Shown here: piece after piece, positions 8,996 to 17,454 of the stretch
How the letters are laid out: each line of letters begins with the position of its first letter
Position numbering within the stretch: the stretch's first letter is position 1
Assembly: GCA_903834135.1 (NCBI GenBank)
Contig: CAILHZ010000013.1
Coordinates: forward strand, 20,882-84,881
Origin: an uncultured Opitutia bacterium
GTDB lineage: Bacteria > Verrucomicrobiota > Verrucomicrobiia > Opitutales > Opitutaceae
Length of the DNA: 64,000 bases
Reading direction: 5' to 3'
The notes under the pieces: model-generated
Told to the model about the DNA's origin: nothing
Databases searched by the model: none
What the model saw: the letters and a program-made list of their open reading frames with translations, nothing else
Translations under genes and position numbers: made by a program

Positions 8996-10300
8996 AAAAA
9001 ATTCACGCACCGTAGATTCTAGCTCACTTCTGGCTATCTCTTCTTCAGAGCGCACAGCCATATCGCGAATTTTTACACTACCCTTTGCGACTTCATCACT
9101 ACCAAAGATGAGAGCTAGTTTCGCACCTGACTCAGCAGCTGCTTTAAACTGTTTTCCAAAGCCTAAATCCTTAAAAGGATAATCAACACTGTAACCCAGT
9201 GCTCTTAAGCTACTGATCGCACCAAAGGCTACTTTCCTCTCTAATTCACCACCGATAACGACATAGATATCAGGAGCTTTTACTATGGTCGGCATAAGAC
9301 CGCGCTCTTCTAACAGTAAACCAAAGGTCATATCTCCAATAGCAAATCCCACTGCAGGTAAATCAGGACCTCCTAATTTTTTAACTAAATTATCATACCT
9401 ACCTCCACCAGCAAGTGCGCGTAGTTCACCCTTACGATCAAAGGCTTCAAAAACAAATCCCGTATAATATGCAAGTCCACGCACAACACCTAAATCTACT
9501 GAAACAAATTCAGATAAACCCATAGCATCAAGTCCACCGAGAACTTTTTCCCAGTCAGCTAAGCGAGCCGTTAACTTTTCAGACGATGCCTGTTCTGCAA
9601 TTAAAGCCTTTAAAGCAGAAAGAGAATTAATTTTTAGAAAACTAAGTACTTTAGCTTTTAGTCCTTCATCAAGACTTCCGAATTCTGTGATATACGCCTT
9701 AAACGCATCATCAGCATACTTCTCGTACTTATCTACAGCACTAAGCATAGCGCTAGTCTTAGCGTCATTGAGCCCAAGACTTGCTAAGTAATAGACCCAT
9801 AAATTGCGGTCACTTAAACGAACATAAAAATCTGCAGATGTAAGACCAAAACCACGCATGCATTGAATTAAAAGCCCTATTAATTCAATTTCAGCCTCAG
9901 GGCCGCTCTCACCAAAAATATCCGCGTTAAATTGAGAGAAACAGCGGCCACGGCCTTTCTGCATACGCTCGTAACGATAAAATTCTGCAATGCTATACCA
10001 CTTAATAGGTCTCTTAAGAGAACCAGCTCTCTCTCCTACTAAACGACACACCGTTGGTGTCATTTCTGGTCTAAGCGCTACTTCGCGTCCTCCCTTATCT
10101 GTGAACGAAAAAAGTTGTCCTTCAATTTCTTCTCCTGATTTAGCGCGGTATAAATCCAGTGGTTCAAGAACCGGCGCGTCATACTCGGCAAAGCCGTATG
10201 CGTTAGCTGCCTGACGCCACAAGCGAAACACATGGTTTCTGCGTGCTAAATCTTCAGGATAAAATTCTCTAAAACCGGGAAGCGTCTGGAACTCAGGCAT
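8987..10300 (-). CDS. hisS: Histidyl-tRNA synthetase
   Basis: Class II aminoacyl-tRNA synthetase charging tRNA-His. The 437-residue protein shows motif 2 (ALRPEMTPTVCRLV; WYSIAEFYRYERMQKGRGR), the histidine-specific motif LVVRG/YYTG in DLGVVRGLAYYTGFVFEAF, and motif 3 (GGGRYDNLV, with VGFAIGDM). A C-terminal anticodon-binding domain follows. Length is usual. It lies 102 nt downstream of the HU/IHF-type gene on the same strand, and the gap holds two hairpins, so shared transcription is uncertain. Confidence 0.96.
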   Translation of the reverse strand: MPEFQTLPGFREFYPEDLARRNHVFRLWRQAANAYGFAEYDAPVLEPLDLYRAKSGEEIEGQLFSFTDKGGREVALRPEMTPTVCRLVGERAGSLKRPIKWYSIAEFYRYERMQKGRGRCFSQFNADIFGESGPEAEIELIGLLIQCMRGFGLTSADFYVRLSDRNLWVYYLASLGLNDAKTSAMLSAVDKYEKYADDAFKAYITEFGSLDEGLKAKVLSFLKINSLSALKALIAEQASSEKLTARLADWEKVLGGLDAMGLSEFVSVDLGVVRGLAYYTGFVFEAFDRKGELRALAGGGRYDNLVKKLGGPDLPAVGFAIGDMTFGLLLEERGLMPTIVKAPDIYVVIGGELERKVAFGAISSLRALGYSVDYPFKDLGFGKQFKAAAESGAKLALIFGSDEVAKGSVKIRDMAVRSEEEIARSELESTVREFFSK

Positions 10301-10334
10301 GGAAAACTTAAAAGTGTAAACAGTTCCAGATAAG

Positions 10335-10396
10335 AGCGAATTTAAAAATTCGCTTTTAAAACCTATCCAAATACTACGGAGTCAAAATTAGACTCC
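10335..10396 (-). other. Two hairpins between the HU/IHF-type gene and hisS
   Basis: Two perfect short stem-loops lie in the 102 nt leader between the minus-strand genes. The first in transcription order pairs GGAGTC (10378-10383) with GACTCC (10391-10396). The second pairs AGCGAAT (10335-10341) with ATTCGCT (10348-10354). Neither has a convincing U-tract on the minus strand. The second is followed by TTTT on the plus strand. They may be weak terminators, mRNA-processing sites or an attenuating hisS leader; the sequence does not decide. Confidence 0.35.
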
Positions 10397-10402
10397 TTAA
10401 TA

Positions 10403-10732
10403 TTATTCGGTTGGTTTAGCTGGTTGTATTTGAGTTAAATCCAATTTCTTAAGCTGTTGTTTAAGAATCTTACCGGATTTAAATTTTACAACTGCACGCT
10501 GAGGGATAACGACTTCTGCTTCTGGCTTGTTAGGATTACGTCCAACACGCTGCTTGCGCACTTGAACTTCTAGGACACCAAAGTTTCTTAATTCAACATT
10601 GCGGCCTTCGGAAAGGGCCTTCTGGACAATATCCAGTGTCTGTTGCACAGTATCCACTATCTGCTTCTGCGGGAATCCTGTCTTCCGGTAGATTTCCAGC
10701 ACGACTTCACGTTTCGTTAGGTTCGTAGACAT
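10403..10732 (-). CDS. HU/IHF family DNA-binding protein
   Basis: Small basic nucleoid-associated protein of 109 residues that bends DNA as a dimer. The N-terminus (LTKREVVLEIYRKTGFPQ) forms the dimer helices. VELRNFGVLEVQVRKQRVGR leads into the beta-arm, with RNPNKPEAEV carrying the intercalating proline, and VVKFKSGKILKQQL closes the domain. The tail after about residue 95 (DLTQIQPAKPTE) is an extension beyond HU. It is closer to IHF in the arm region, but HU and IHF are hard to separate by eye. Its own promoter candidate lies just upstream at 10770-10799. Confidence 0.92.
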   Translation of the reverse strand: MSTNLTKREVVLEIYRKTGFPQKQIVDTVQQTLDIVQKALSEGRNVELRNFGVLEVQVRKQRVGRNPNKPEAEVVIPQRAVVKFKSGKILKQQLKKLDLTQIQPAKPTE

Positions 10733-10769
10733 TAAAATTCCCTTTGTTTCGGCGTTAGTAGATTCGTAT

Positions 10770-10799
10770 AAATTATTTGCAGGAATCGAATTACGTCAA
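10770..10799 (-). promoter_or_regulatory. Candidate sigma-70 promoter of the HU/IHF-type gene
   Basis: On the minus strand TTGACG (10794-10799) is followed after 18 nt by TAATTT (10770-10775), about 38 nt before the start codon. The -35 box is close to consensus and the -10 box is poor. It lies in the divergent gap shared with ubiE. Confidence 0.35.
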
Positions 10800-10826
10800 T
10801 AATAATGGGATTAGTACCTATAAATA

Positions 10827-11528
10827 ATGATCAAACCTGAATCAGCAGCAGTAAATTCCATGTTTTCGCGCATTGCAGCGCGTTATGATGTTGCTAATAG
10901 GCTACTTAGCTTTGGGTTAGATATCCACTGGCGTAACCGCCTTGTTAGAGATCTAAAATTACATAAACCTCTGACTGTTTTAGATTTAGCTACAGGAAGC
11001 GGTGACGTTGCATTCACTTTAGCTCAAAAGCTACCCAGGGATGTTACTATTACTGGTATGGACTTTTGCGAACCCATGCTCGCTGAGGCCAGAACTAAGA
11101 AAAAAGGCATACCAACTGCCCAAAACATCGAATTCGTGCAAGGTGATGGGCTAAATTTGCCCCTAGTTGATGCTTCTTATGATGCAGTGACCATCTCGTT
11201 TGGCCTGCGTAATATGTCAGATAGGGCCCTGTCCTTAACAGAAATGAGGCGCGTTCTTAAGCCAATGGGCCACCTATTCGTCTTAGAATTCTCTCAGCCT
11301 TATGCGTGGTTCAAGCCCTTCTATTTTATTTATTTAAGATATATATTGCCGATTATTGCTGGAGTAGTAACGAAAGATCGTGAGGCCTATGTGTATTTAA
11401 ATAAAACAATAGAAGCTTTCCCTAACCGTTTTGCTTTAGGAAAAGAAATCGAGGCAGCTGGATTTTCGAGCGTTAAATCAACGCCTCTTTTATTTGGAGC
11501 GGTAGCACTACACGAGGCTACACGCTAG
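10827..11528 (+). CDS. ubiE: Demethylmenaquinone/ubiquinone C-methyltransferase
   Basis: SAM-dependent methyltransferase that adds the ring C-methyl group in quinone synthesis. The 233-residue length is typical. Diagnostic features are MFSRIAARYDVANRLLSFGLD at the N-terminus (20-residue region around 13-33), the SAM motif LDLATGSGDVAF, the acidic pair in GMDFCEPML, and the signature DAVTISFGLRNMSDR. A menaquinone role (MenG) is likely because alternative complex III bacteria usually use menaquinone; this is inference. It is divergent from the HU/IHF-type gene and convergent with the IscA-type gene. Confidence 0.93.
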   Translation: MIKPESAAVNSMFSRIAARYDVANRLLSFGLDIHWRNRLVRDLKLHKPLTVLDLATGSGDVAFTLAQKLPRDVTITGMDFCEPMLAEARTKKKGIPTAQNIEFVQGDGLNLPLVDASYDAVTISFGLRNMSDRALSLTEMRRVLKPMGHLFVLEFSQPYAWFKPFYFIYLRYILPIIAGVVTKDREAYVYLNKTIEAFPNRFALGKEIEAAGFSSVKSTPLLFGAVALHEATR

Positions 11529-11552
11529 AGTCTTGCGTAGAAAAAATCAGTT

Positions 11553-11870
11553 TTAATTAAACGATTTTCCGCAGCCGCAGGTACTTTTTGCATTGGGATT
11601 TTTAATTTCAAATCCCTTACCATGCAGACCGTCATCAAAATCAATACTGCAGCCCTTAAGAAATGAGGCGCTTGTTGGATCCATTACAATGGGAACTCCC
11701 TCACTCTCTAAAGTTACATCGTCGGGCTTTGCCTCTTCAAAGGACATACCATACTGCATTCCAGAGCAGCCCCCATTTTCGACAAGCAAACGTAATGGTG
11801 CATTGGGTGCACTAGAATTGGTCCGTAATTCACGAACTTGAGCTGCTGCGCGTGGCGAAAGGGAAATCAT
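11553..11870 (-). CDS. Iron-sulfur cluster assembly protein, IscA/ErpA/HesB family
   Basis: A-type carrier that binds an Fe-S cluster and passes it to target apoproteins. The 105-residue protein has the three conserved cysteines of the family: Cys35 in ENGGCSGMQYGM, and Cys98 and Cys100 in STCGCGKSF. The double Gly before Cys35 and the C-terminal CGC are intact. No isc or suf genes are adjacent. The act operon in this window would be one consumer of Fe-S clusters. Which A-type subfamily it belongs to cannot be settled by eye. Confidence 0.92.
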   Translation of the reverse strand: MISLSPRAAAQVRELRTNSSAPNAPLRLLVENGGCSGMQYGMSFEEAKPDDVTLESEGVPIVMDPTSASFLKGCSIDFDDGLHGKGFEIKNPNAKSTCGCGKSFN

Positions 11871-12108
11871 TTATAATTAAGCCCTACGTTTTAAGTAGAA
11901 CATGTCGTTAAGGTACTCGTTTTATCTGTATGCGCAAGGCCTGCTAATCGCTATTTAGGTCGCTGGACGAGTCAACGAAATATAGACAGCATTTTTCGAG
12001 CCAGATCTGCATCATTGCTTGCTCAGAGCTTACTTCAGCTGTTTAATACAGCTACGTGATAGCCTTAGCCCATAGTATTAACCTAAGCCGAAAAAGGAGT
12101 ATTTCCCT

Positions 12109-13587
12109 ATGAGCGGAACCTCCTTTGGCCACGGTTTACAGCAGCGCCAAAGCCAGTCCTTGGTTCTTGCGCCGCAATTAAGACAATCACTTAAGATATT
12201 GCAGGTAGCTGCTTTAGACCTGCGAACAGTCATACAAGCAGAGCTTCAAAGTAATCCAACTATTGAAGAACTTCCCATGGAAGGCATTAGTCTTGAAGAG
12301 CCATCGAAAGACACTCAAGTCGATGAAGAATCAGCACAATTAGACACCTTAGGTGAGAGAGATAGTTCGAAAAATGATGAAATGGATTTCTCTAAAGAAT
12401 TTCAGATTTTAGAAAAATTTGATGATGACTGGCGAGACACGCCAGGTATTACCTCAAAAACGCATACCGCTGAGGATGCCGAAAAACGCCAACATTTCTT
12501 CGATTCCTTAGTTAGTAAGACGTCTCTTCAAGATCACCTCATGCAACAAGCTGATGTATCTAACCTAAGTGAAGACGTACGCCTTGCTATGAGCCACTTG
12601 ATAGGAAGTTTAAATGAACAAGGCCTACTTACACAAAAACTTGCTGACATTGCGCTGCAAACAGGCCTCCCATTAAGTGCGGTACAAGAAGCATCAAAAT
12701 TGTTAAAAACATTTGATCCACTTGGTATTGGCTGCAGTAGCTTAGCTGAATGTTTAATCGCTCAGCTTGCAGCAAAAGGCAGAGCTGAGTCTCTGCCAGG
12801 TCGCATACTTAGAGATCATTTCGAGTTGCTTACTCGAAGACGAATTCCAGAAATTGCACGCAAATGTGGAATCGCTCAAGACGATGTCCAAGAGGCAATC
12901 GAAGAAATTGGCCGCCTAGACCCTGCCCCAGGTAGACAATTTGCAGAAGACAACAACCGCGTAGTTGTTGCTGATGTAACTGTAGAAAATGATGACGGAG
13001 AATGGAAAATTCATCTCAATAGTGACTATATTCCAAAATTAAGAATCTCAAATACGTACCGTGAAATGATAGCACGGGGAAAATTAAATAAACAAGAAGG
13101 CGATTATTTACGTGAAAGAATTAGAGCTGGAAAATTTCTGATTGATTCAATTGAACAGCGTCAAAGAACAATTGAGCGAATTACCCGTGAAATTCTTAAA
13201 AATCAAAATGACTTTTTTGAAAAAGGAGTAGCTCATCTCAAGCCACTCACGATGACTGTTATAGCAGATATTGTTGGGGTACATGAAACAACGGTGAGTC
13301 GCGCAATTGCCAATAAATATATTAAAACACCCCACGGAGTTTTTGATTTTAAATACTTTTTCACACCTGGTTACCAAGCTGATAGCGGCGCTTCTGTTTC
13401 TAATACAAGTGTCAAAGAAATGATCGCTGATTTAATTAATATAGAAGACAAATCATCACCCTTAAGCGACCAAGAGCTTGTTGCTAAACTTCTAGGTAAA
13501 GGAATTAAAATTGCCCGTAGAACAGTAGCAAAATACCGAGAAGAACTAGGTGTACTTCCAAGTAATTTAAGACGCGATTACCGCTAA
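12109..13587 (+). CDS. rpoN: RNA polymerase sigma-54 factor
   Basis: Alternative sigma factor recognising -24/-12 promoters and requiring AAA+ activators. Region I is the Gln/Leu-rich N-terminus (QRQSQSLVLAPQLRQSLKIL). An acidic region II follows (about residues 60-130), then the core-binding domain, the helix-turn-helix (MTVIADIVGVHETTVSRAIA) and the RpoN box ARRTVAKYREELGVLPS. Length 492 is usual. A clear Shine-Dalgarno AAGGAG (12094-12099) sits 9 nt before the ATG, which is rare in this window. The 238 nt upstream gap shared with the IscA-type gene has only a small hairpin (12037-12053). No activator gene is nearby. Confidence 0.97.
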   Translation: MSGTSFGHGLQQRQSQSLVLAPQLRQSLKILQVAALDLRTVIQAELQSNPTIEELPMEGISLEEPSKDTQVDEESAQLDTLGERDSSKNDEMDFSKEFQILEKFDDDWRDTPGITSKTHTAEDAEKRQHFFDSLVSKTSLQDHLMQQADVSNLSEDVRLAMSHLIGSLNEQGLLTQKLADIALQTGLPLSAVQEASKLLKTFDPLGIGCSSLAECLIAQLAAKGRAESLPGRILRDHFELLTRRRIPEIARKCGIAQDDVQEAIEEIGRLDPAPGRQFAEDNNRVVVADVTVENDDGEWKIHLNSDYIPKLRISNTYREMIARGKLNKQEGDYLRERIRAGKFLIDSIEQRQRTIERITREILKNQNDFFEKGVAHLKPLTMTVIADIVGVHETTVSRAIANKYIKTPHGVFDFKYFFTPGYQADSGASVSNTSVKEMIADLINIEDKSSPLSDQELVAKLLGKGIKIARRTVAKYREELGVLPSNLRRDYR

Positions 13588-13589
13588 TT

Positions 13590-14615
13590 CTAAAGTCCTA
13601 AACCAGGTTCAATTTTTAGGTCAAAACCGCCCGCCAATACACGCGCAGTATCAACAAAACCAGCAAAGGCGATCATTGCTGCATTATCTCCTGTGTGTTC
13701 AGGACGTGCTGCAAAAAAAGGGATTTGTTTTCTATGTGCCTCCAAACCCATCGTTTTTCTAAGTAAGCCATTATTAGCAACCCCTCCTGATAGCCCAAGA
13801 CTACGGTAATTTCCAAGCTGCAGTGCTGCACGACTTTTTCTAGCTAAGGCATCCACCACGGCCTGCTGATAACTTGCACACAAATCACTCATTTGCACTT
13901 CGACTGCTGTTTTTTCCATCGCTTCAAGCGTGTAACGTAAACTTGTTTTAAGTCCTGAAAAACTAAATTCTAATTCACTTTTCCTTCCAAGACCTCGAGG
14001 AAAATCAAACGCATTTACATTTCCCCCTACTGCTAACTTCTCTATTAATGGCCCTCCTGGATATCCAAGTCCAAGTAGCTTTGCTCCTTTATCTAAGGCC
14101 TCACCAGCAGCGTCGTCCCGTGTTGAGGACAAAAAGTCTATAGTTCTATCCTTATTAATACGGCATAAAATAGTATGCCCACCTGAAGCAATAAGCGATA
14201 AGTGAGGTAATACTTTATCTAATGCATCATCGAAATGACTTGGGTCAGCACGGTGTGTATCAATAAAGACTGACCATACATGCCCACGTAAATGATTTAC
14301 TCCTTTAACAGGAATATTAAGTGCCAAGGCAAGCGCCTTTGCTGCGGCCACACCAAGCGCTAAGCAAGGAGCAAGCCCAGGACCGTAGGTCACGGCAATC
14401 GACTCTAATTGGCCACTACTCCACTTACTTTTACTTAATTGAATTAAGGGTCCAAGCTCCTTTACGTGCTCTCTTGAAGCAAGATCAGGAACGACTCCAC
14501 CATGCTTTCCATGTAGTGCAATTTGGCTACGTATCCATTCGCCTTGGATGCCTATCTTTGGATCAAAGACAGCGATAGCTGTTTCATCACATGAACTTTC
14601 TATTCCTAAAATCAT
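13590..14615 (-). CDS. tsaD: tRNA N6-adenosine threonylcarbamoyltransferase
   Basis: Transfers the threonylcarbamoyl group to A37 of ANN-reading tRNAs, together with TsaB and TsaE. The 341-residue protein starts MILGIESSCDETAIAV. It carries the iron-binding pair H108 and H112 (NHLRGHVWSVF) and the nucleotide-binding segments LIASGGHTILCR and GLSGGVANNGLLR. The ATG overlaps the stop of the upstream protease gene by one base (TAATG), so the two are translationally coupled. It converges with rpoN at 2 nt spacing. Confidence 0.96.
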   Translation of the reverse strand: MILGIESSCDETAIAVFDPKIGIQGEWIRSQIALHGKHGGVVPDLASREHVKELGPLIQLSKSKWSSGQLESIAVTYGPGLAPCLALGVAAAKALALALNIPVKGVNHLRGHVWSVFIDTHRADPSHFDDALDKVLPHLSLIASGGHTILCRINKDRTIDFLSSTRDDAAGEALDKGAKLLGLGYPGGPLIEKLAVGGNVNAFDFPRGLGRKSELEFSFSGLKTSLRYTLEAMEKTAVEVQMSDLCASYQQAVVDALARKSRAALQLGNYRSLGLSGGVANNGLLRKTMGLEAHRKQIPFFAARPEHTGDNAAMIAFAGFVDTARVLAGGFDLKIEPGLGL

Positions 14616-16006
14616 TACGAAGAGTGCCCTTCGGGTATCCCACTAAACTTACTGTGAGAATGACCTGCTACTTTTTTTATAAAAATCAATTTAGGTGCAG
14701 GCAATAAAGCAGTAGGCGTATCTTTTACTTTTTCAATCATACCCTGTAAATCAAAGAGCTGAACACCTTTAAGTAAATCCAAGGCGGTTTTAAGCTGAAT
14801 ATCCACAATAGGTTCAAATCCAAAGCGTTCTTTAAATTCTTTGGGATCAGTAATGTCTGATCTACTAATCTGACGACTTACCTTAGAGTCATCCTCACTA
14901 CTGAGCACGACCTCAACGTGTGGAGAAATTCCCTTCTGGTGAATAATCGCTCCACTAGGTGTATAGTAGTGAGCTGTAGTTAAACGTAAGGCTTCGCCAC
15001 GGTTAAGTTTAATGATGGTTTGCACAGAGCCCTTACCAAAAGATCTCTCACCAACCACAACTGCTTTACCGGTATCTTTCATAGCGCCTGTAACAATTTC
15101 TGCAGCACTTGCAGTGCCTTCATTAATTAAAATAGCAACCGGCAAACTGAGCGGCTCCCCTTCTGATTCAGACAAAAACTGTTCTTTATCAGACTCTTTT
15201 CTACCCTGGGTGTATAAAATCATCTCCCCTTTTTTAAAAAAGGGCTCAGCTACCTCAACAGCTGAATCTAAGAGGCCTCCTGGGTTATCTCTTAAGTCAA
15301 TGACAAGACTTTCAATATTTTTTTCTAAAAGTTTATTTAGCGTTTTCCAAAACTGCTCTCCCGTATTTTCAGAAAATTCAGTCACTCTTAAATAGCCAAT
15401 ATTTTGGTCTAAAATTTTAGCATCTGTAACACTCTCTACTTTTATAATTTCCCGAGTAATCGTTAAACTTAGGGCCTTATTTAATTTAGGCCTAAAAATA
15501 GTAACAGCTACGTTTGTCTTAGGCTTACCTCTTAAGCGCCCCACCGCTTCCTGCATTTTAGCTGAGCCTTCAATTGTGTAACCATCAATTGAGGTAATGT
15601 AGTCACCACGCTGAAGACCTGCTTTAGAACTAGGAGCGTTAGGTGTTACTGCCACAATAATTAAATGCCCAGCGTGAAGTTCTACCTCGATACCCACCCC
15701 ACCAAACTGACCATCTAAATCTTCTTCAAATGCTTTATTATCCTTAGATTCAAGAAATTCAGAATGCGGATCCAACGTCTCTACCATACCATGGATCGAA
15801 TTATGTGCGAGTTGCTCATACGTTACTTTCTGTGGATCGACGTAATTTTCATTCACCAATTTAAGCACATCTCTAACCGATGAAGATGCTTTCTCAAATT
15901 CACGACCCGGGAAAAGTCCCCATAGCAGTGCAATCGGAGCAACACCAAGAACCATCCCTATACTGAGTAATTTCACAGATGAACCTGTGAAGAAGCCTTT
16001 TTGCAT
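14615..16006 (-). CDS. C-terminal processing serine protease (S41 family, PDZ)
   Basis: Exported protease that trims or degrades proteins from their C-termini in the periplasm. The 463-residue protein has an N-terminal membrane anchor or signal (about residues 10-30), a PDZ domain (about 100-185, with SSKAGLQRGDYITSIDG) and the S41 core. The catalytic dyad is Ser300 (NEGTASAAEIV) and Lys325 (GERSFGKGSVQT). DLRDNPGGLLDSAV is the substrate-loop motif. It is the first gene of a coupled pair with tsaD and is divergent from the MidA-like gene. Confidence 0.94.
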   Translation of the reverse strand: MQKGFFTGSSVKLLSIGMVLGVAPIALLWGLFPGREFEKASSSVRDVLKLVNENYVDPQKVTYEQLAHNSIHGMVETLDPHSEFLESKDNKAFEEDLDGQFGGVGIEVELHAGHLIIVAVTPNAPSSKAGLQRGDYITSIDGYTIEGSAKMQEAVGRLRGKPKTNVAVTIFRPKLNKALSLTITREIIKVESVTDAKILDQNIGYLRVTEFSENTGEQFWKTLNKLLEKNIESLVIDLRDNPGGLLDSAVEVAEPFFKKGEMILYTQGRKESDKEQFLSESEGEPLSLPVAILINEGTASAAEIVTGAMKDTGKAVVVGERSFGKGSVQTIIKLNRGEALRLTTAHYYTPSGAIIHQKGISPHVEVVLSSEDDSKVSRQISRSDITDPKEFKERFGFEPIVDIQLKTALDLLKGVQLFDLQGMIEKVKDTPTALLPAPKLIFIKKVAGHSHSKFSGIPEGHSS

Positions 16007-16072
16007 ATTTAGCAGTGTGACACTCCTTGAAGGATTGTAAATAACTGGCCACTTAGTTTATGTAAGTTTGTT

Positions 16073-17077
16073 GTGCCCGATTCCTTAACTACACACCACG
16101 CCGCTTTAGACATACTTCGTGTCTTAAAAACAGAAACAACGGAAGGTCCAATCTCTTTCGAGCGTTTCATGCAGGTGTGTTTATATCACCCGAATTTCGG
16201 CTATTACATAAAATCGCGCAAACGTGTTGGGTACGGCGAGGGCACTGATTTTTATACAGCTAGTACCTCACCCCTGTTTGCAGAACTTATCATCGCAGCC
16301 TGCACAAGTCTTCTAAAAGGAAAACAATTATCCGATTTTACCTTTGTTGAACTTGGGGCTGAACCAAACCTAGAAAATCCCGAAAAATCAGGTGGTATTT
16401 TAAGTGCAATTAAACATCCCTTCAAAGCCTCTGTAGCCTTAGGCAGCAAAGATCTGATTAAACTTACAGGGCCTTTAATTGTATTTTCGAACGAACTTTT
16501 TGATGCACAGCCCTTCAAGCGGTATCGTTTTTCTAAAGGTCAGTGGAAAGAACTCGGTGTTACTTTTACTGGCAATACACTAGCTGAAGTAGAGCTTACC
16601 TCAACTCTACCTGATTACTTACCTCATGAAGCAGAGGAAGGTTACCTAATCGATAGTCCTGAACGATCTGTTAGTCTGCTAGAAACCCTTGTTAGCCAAC
16701 CCTGGACAGGACTTTTTATAGCCTGCGATTATGGCAAATCCTGGGAAGTACTTAGCCACGAGACTCCCCAAGGAACAGCACGAGCCTATTACCAGCATAC
16801 CCAGTCAAACGACCTTTTAGCTCAACCTGGTGACCAAGACCTGACCTGCCACCTTTGCTGGGACTGGCTTGAAACTGTCTTGAAGAGGGCCAATTTCAGC
16901 TCAATTTCTCTTCAAAACCAGGAAGCTTTCTTTGTAAACCACAGTTCTGAGTGGATAAGTGCTGAAATAAGTAGAGAAGCCGGGTCTTTTAGCCCTCGAA
17001 AACGCTCCTTAATGCAACTCATACACCCAGCTCATCTAGGAGCTAAATTCCAGATCCTCAACGCTTCCCGCATTTAA
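16073..17077 (+). CDS. MidA/NDUFAF7-like methyltransferase, divergent SAM motif
   Basis: A 334-residue protein resembling the MidA/NDUFAF7 family, whose mitochondrial member methylates a complex I subunit. Shared signatures are YHPNFGYYIKS, FYTASTSPLFAELI, FSNELFDAQPFKRY, a DYG triplet and TARAYYQHTQSNDLLAQPGD. The expected SAM-binding glycine loop after the acidic strand is altered to ELGAEPNLEN (residues 93-102), with GxGxG lost. The protein is also shorter than usual for the family. It may bind SAM differently or be non-catalytic. The start is GTG with no in-frame alternative before a stop. Confidence 0.75.
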   Translation: MPDSLTTHHAALDILRVLKTETTEGPISFERFMQVCLYHPNFGYYIKSRKRVGYGEGTDFYTASTSPLFAELIIAACTSLLKGKQLSDFTFVELGAEPNLENPEKSGGILSAIKHPFKASVALGSKDLIKLTGPLIVFSNELFDAQPFKRYRFSKGQWKELGVTFTGNTLAEVELTSTLPDYLPHEAEEGYLIDSPERSVSLLETLVSQPWTGLFIACDYGKSWEVLSHETPQGTARAYYQHTQSNDLLAQPGDQDLTCHLCWDWLETVLKRANFSSISLQNQEAFFVNHSSEWISAEISREAGSFSPRKRSLMQLIHPAHLGAKFQILNASRI

Positions 17078-17158
17078 ATCGTCTAAAAGGCAATCTTTGC
17101 CCTTGCCAGAGGCTAAACCAAACTTTTACATTAACCCTTTTAACAACAGGAAACCACC

Positions 17159-17389
17159 ATGGCTAGAGTCTGCGCAATCACAGGTCGTCGCCCCGTCAAG
17201 GGCAACATCATCAACCGCAAGGGACAAACTAAGAAGAGCGGAGGCATCGGCACGCACGTGACGAGCATCACTCGTCGTAAGTTCCGTCCTAACCTTCAAA
17301 AGGTTAAGGTAAGGCTCGCTAATGGCGGCACCAAGCGCATTTGGGTATCCGTAAAGGCACTCAAAGCTGGTTTAGTACAGAAAGCCTAA
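17159..17389 (+). CDS. rpmB: 50S ribosomal protein L28
   Basis: Small basic protein of the large ribosomal subunit. The 76 residues carry the family pattern MARVCAITGRRPVKGN, then RRKFRPNLQKVKV and the C-terminal SVKALKAGL. A purine-rich AGGAAA stretch lies a few bases before the ATG. Base usage is more GC-rich and codon-biased than its neighbours, as expected of a highly expressed gene. It stands alone on the plus strand; the following genes are convergent. Confidence 0.97.
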   Translation: MARVCAITGRRPVKGNIINRKGQTKKSGGIGTHVTSITRRKFRPNLQKVKVRLANGGTKRIWVSVKALKAGLVQKA

Positions 17390-17405
17390 GCTTTCTTAAA
17401 GCAAT

Positions 17406-17454
17406 CGCACAATTTTTGAGCTAAGTGAGGAAATCCCTCGTTAGCTCAAAGTGC
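17406..17454. terminator. Long stem-loop between rpmB and fabF
   Basis: A perfect 10 bp stem pairs TTTGAGCTAA (17415-17424) with TTAGCTCAAA (17441-17450). It is extended inward by GAGG/CCTC and outward by GCAC (17406-17409) with GTGC (17451-17454) across an unpaired AATT. The fabF stop codon (17446-17448) lies in the right arm. U-tracts are short on both sides. It is best read as a shared terminator or mRNA 3'-end stabiliser of the convergent pair. Confidence 0.5.

Noticed and set aside
11871..12108. tRNA or small RNA in the gap before rpoN
   Set aside because: Only a 6 bp hairpin (12037-12053) is present; no cloverleaf or conserved T-loop sequence is seen.
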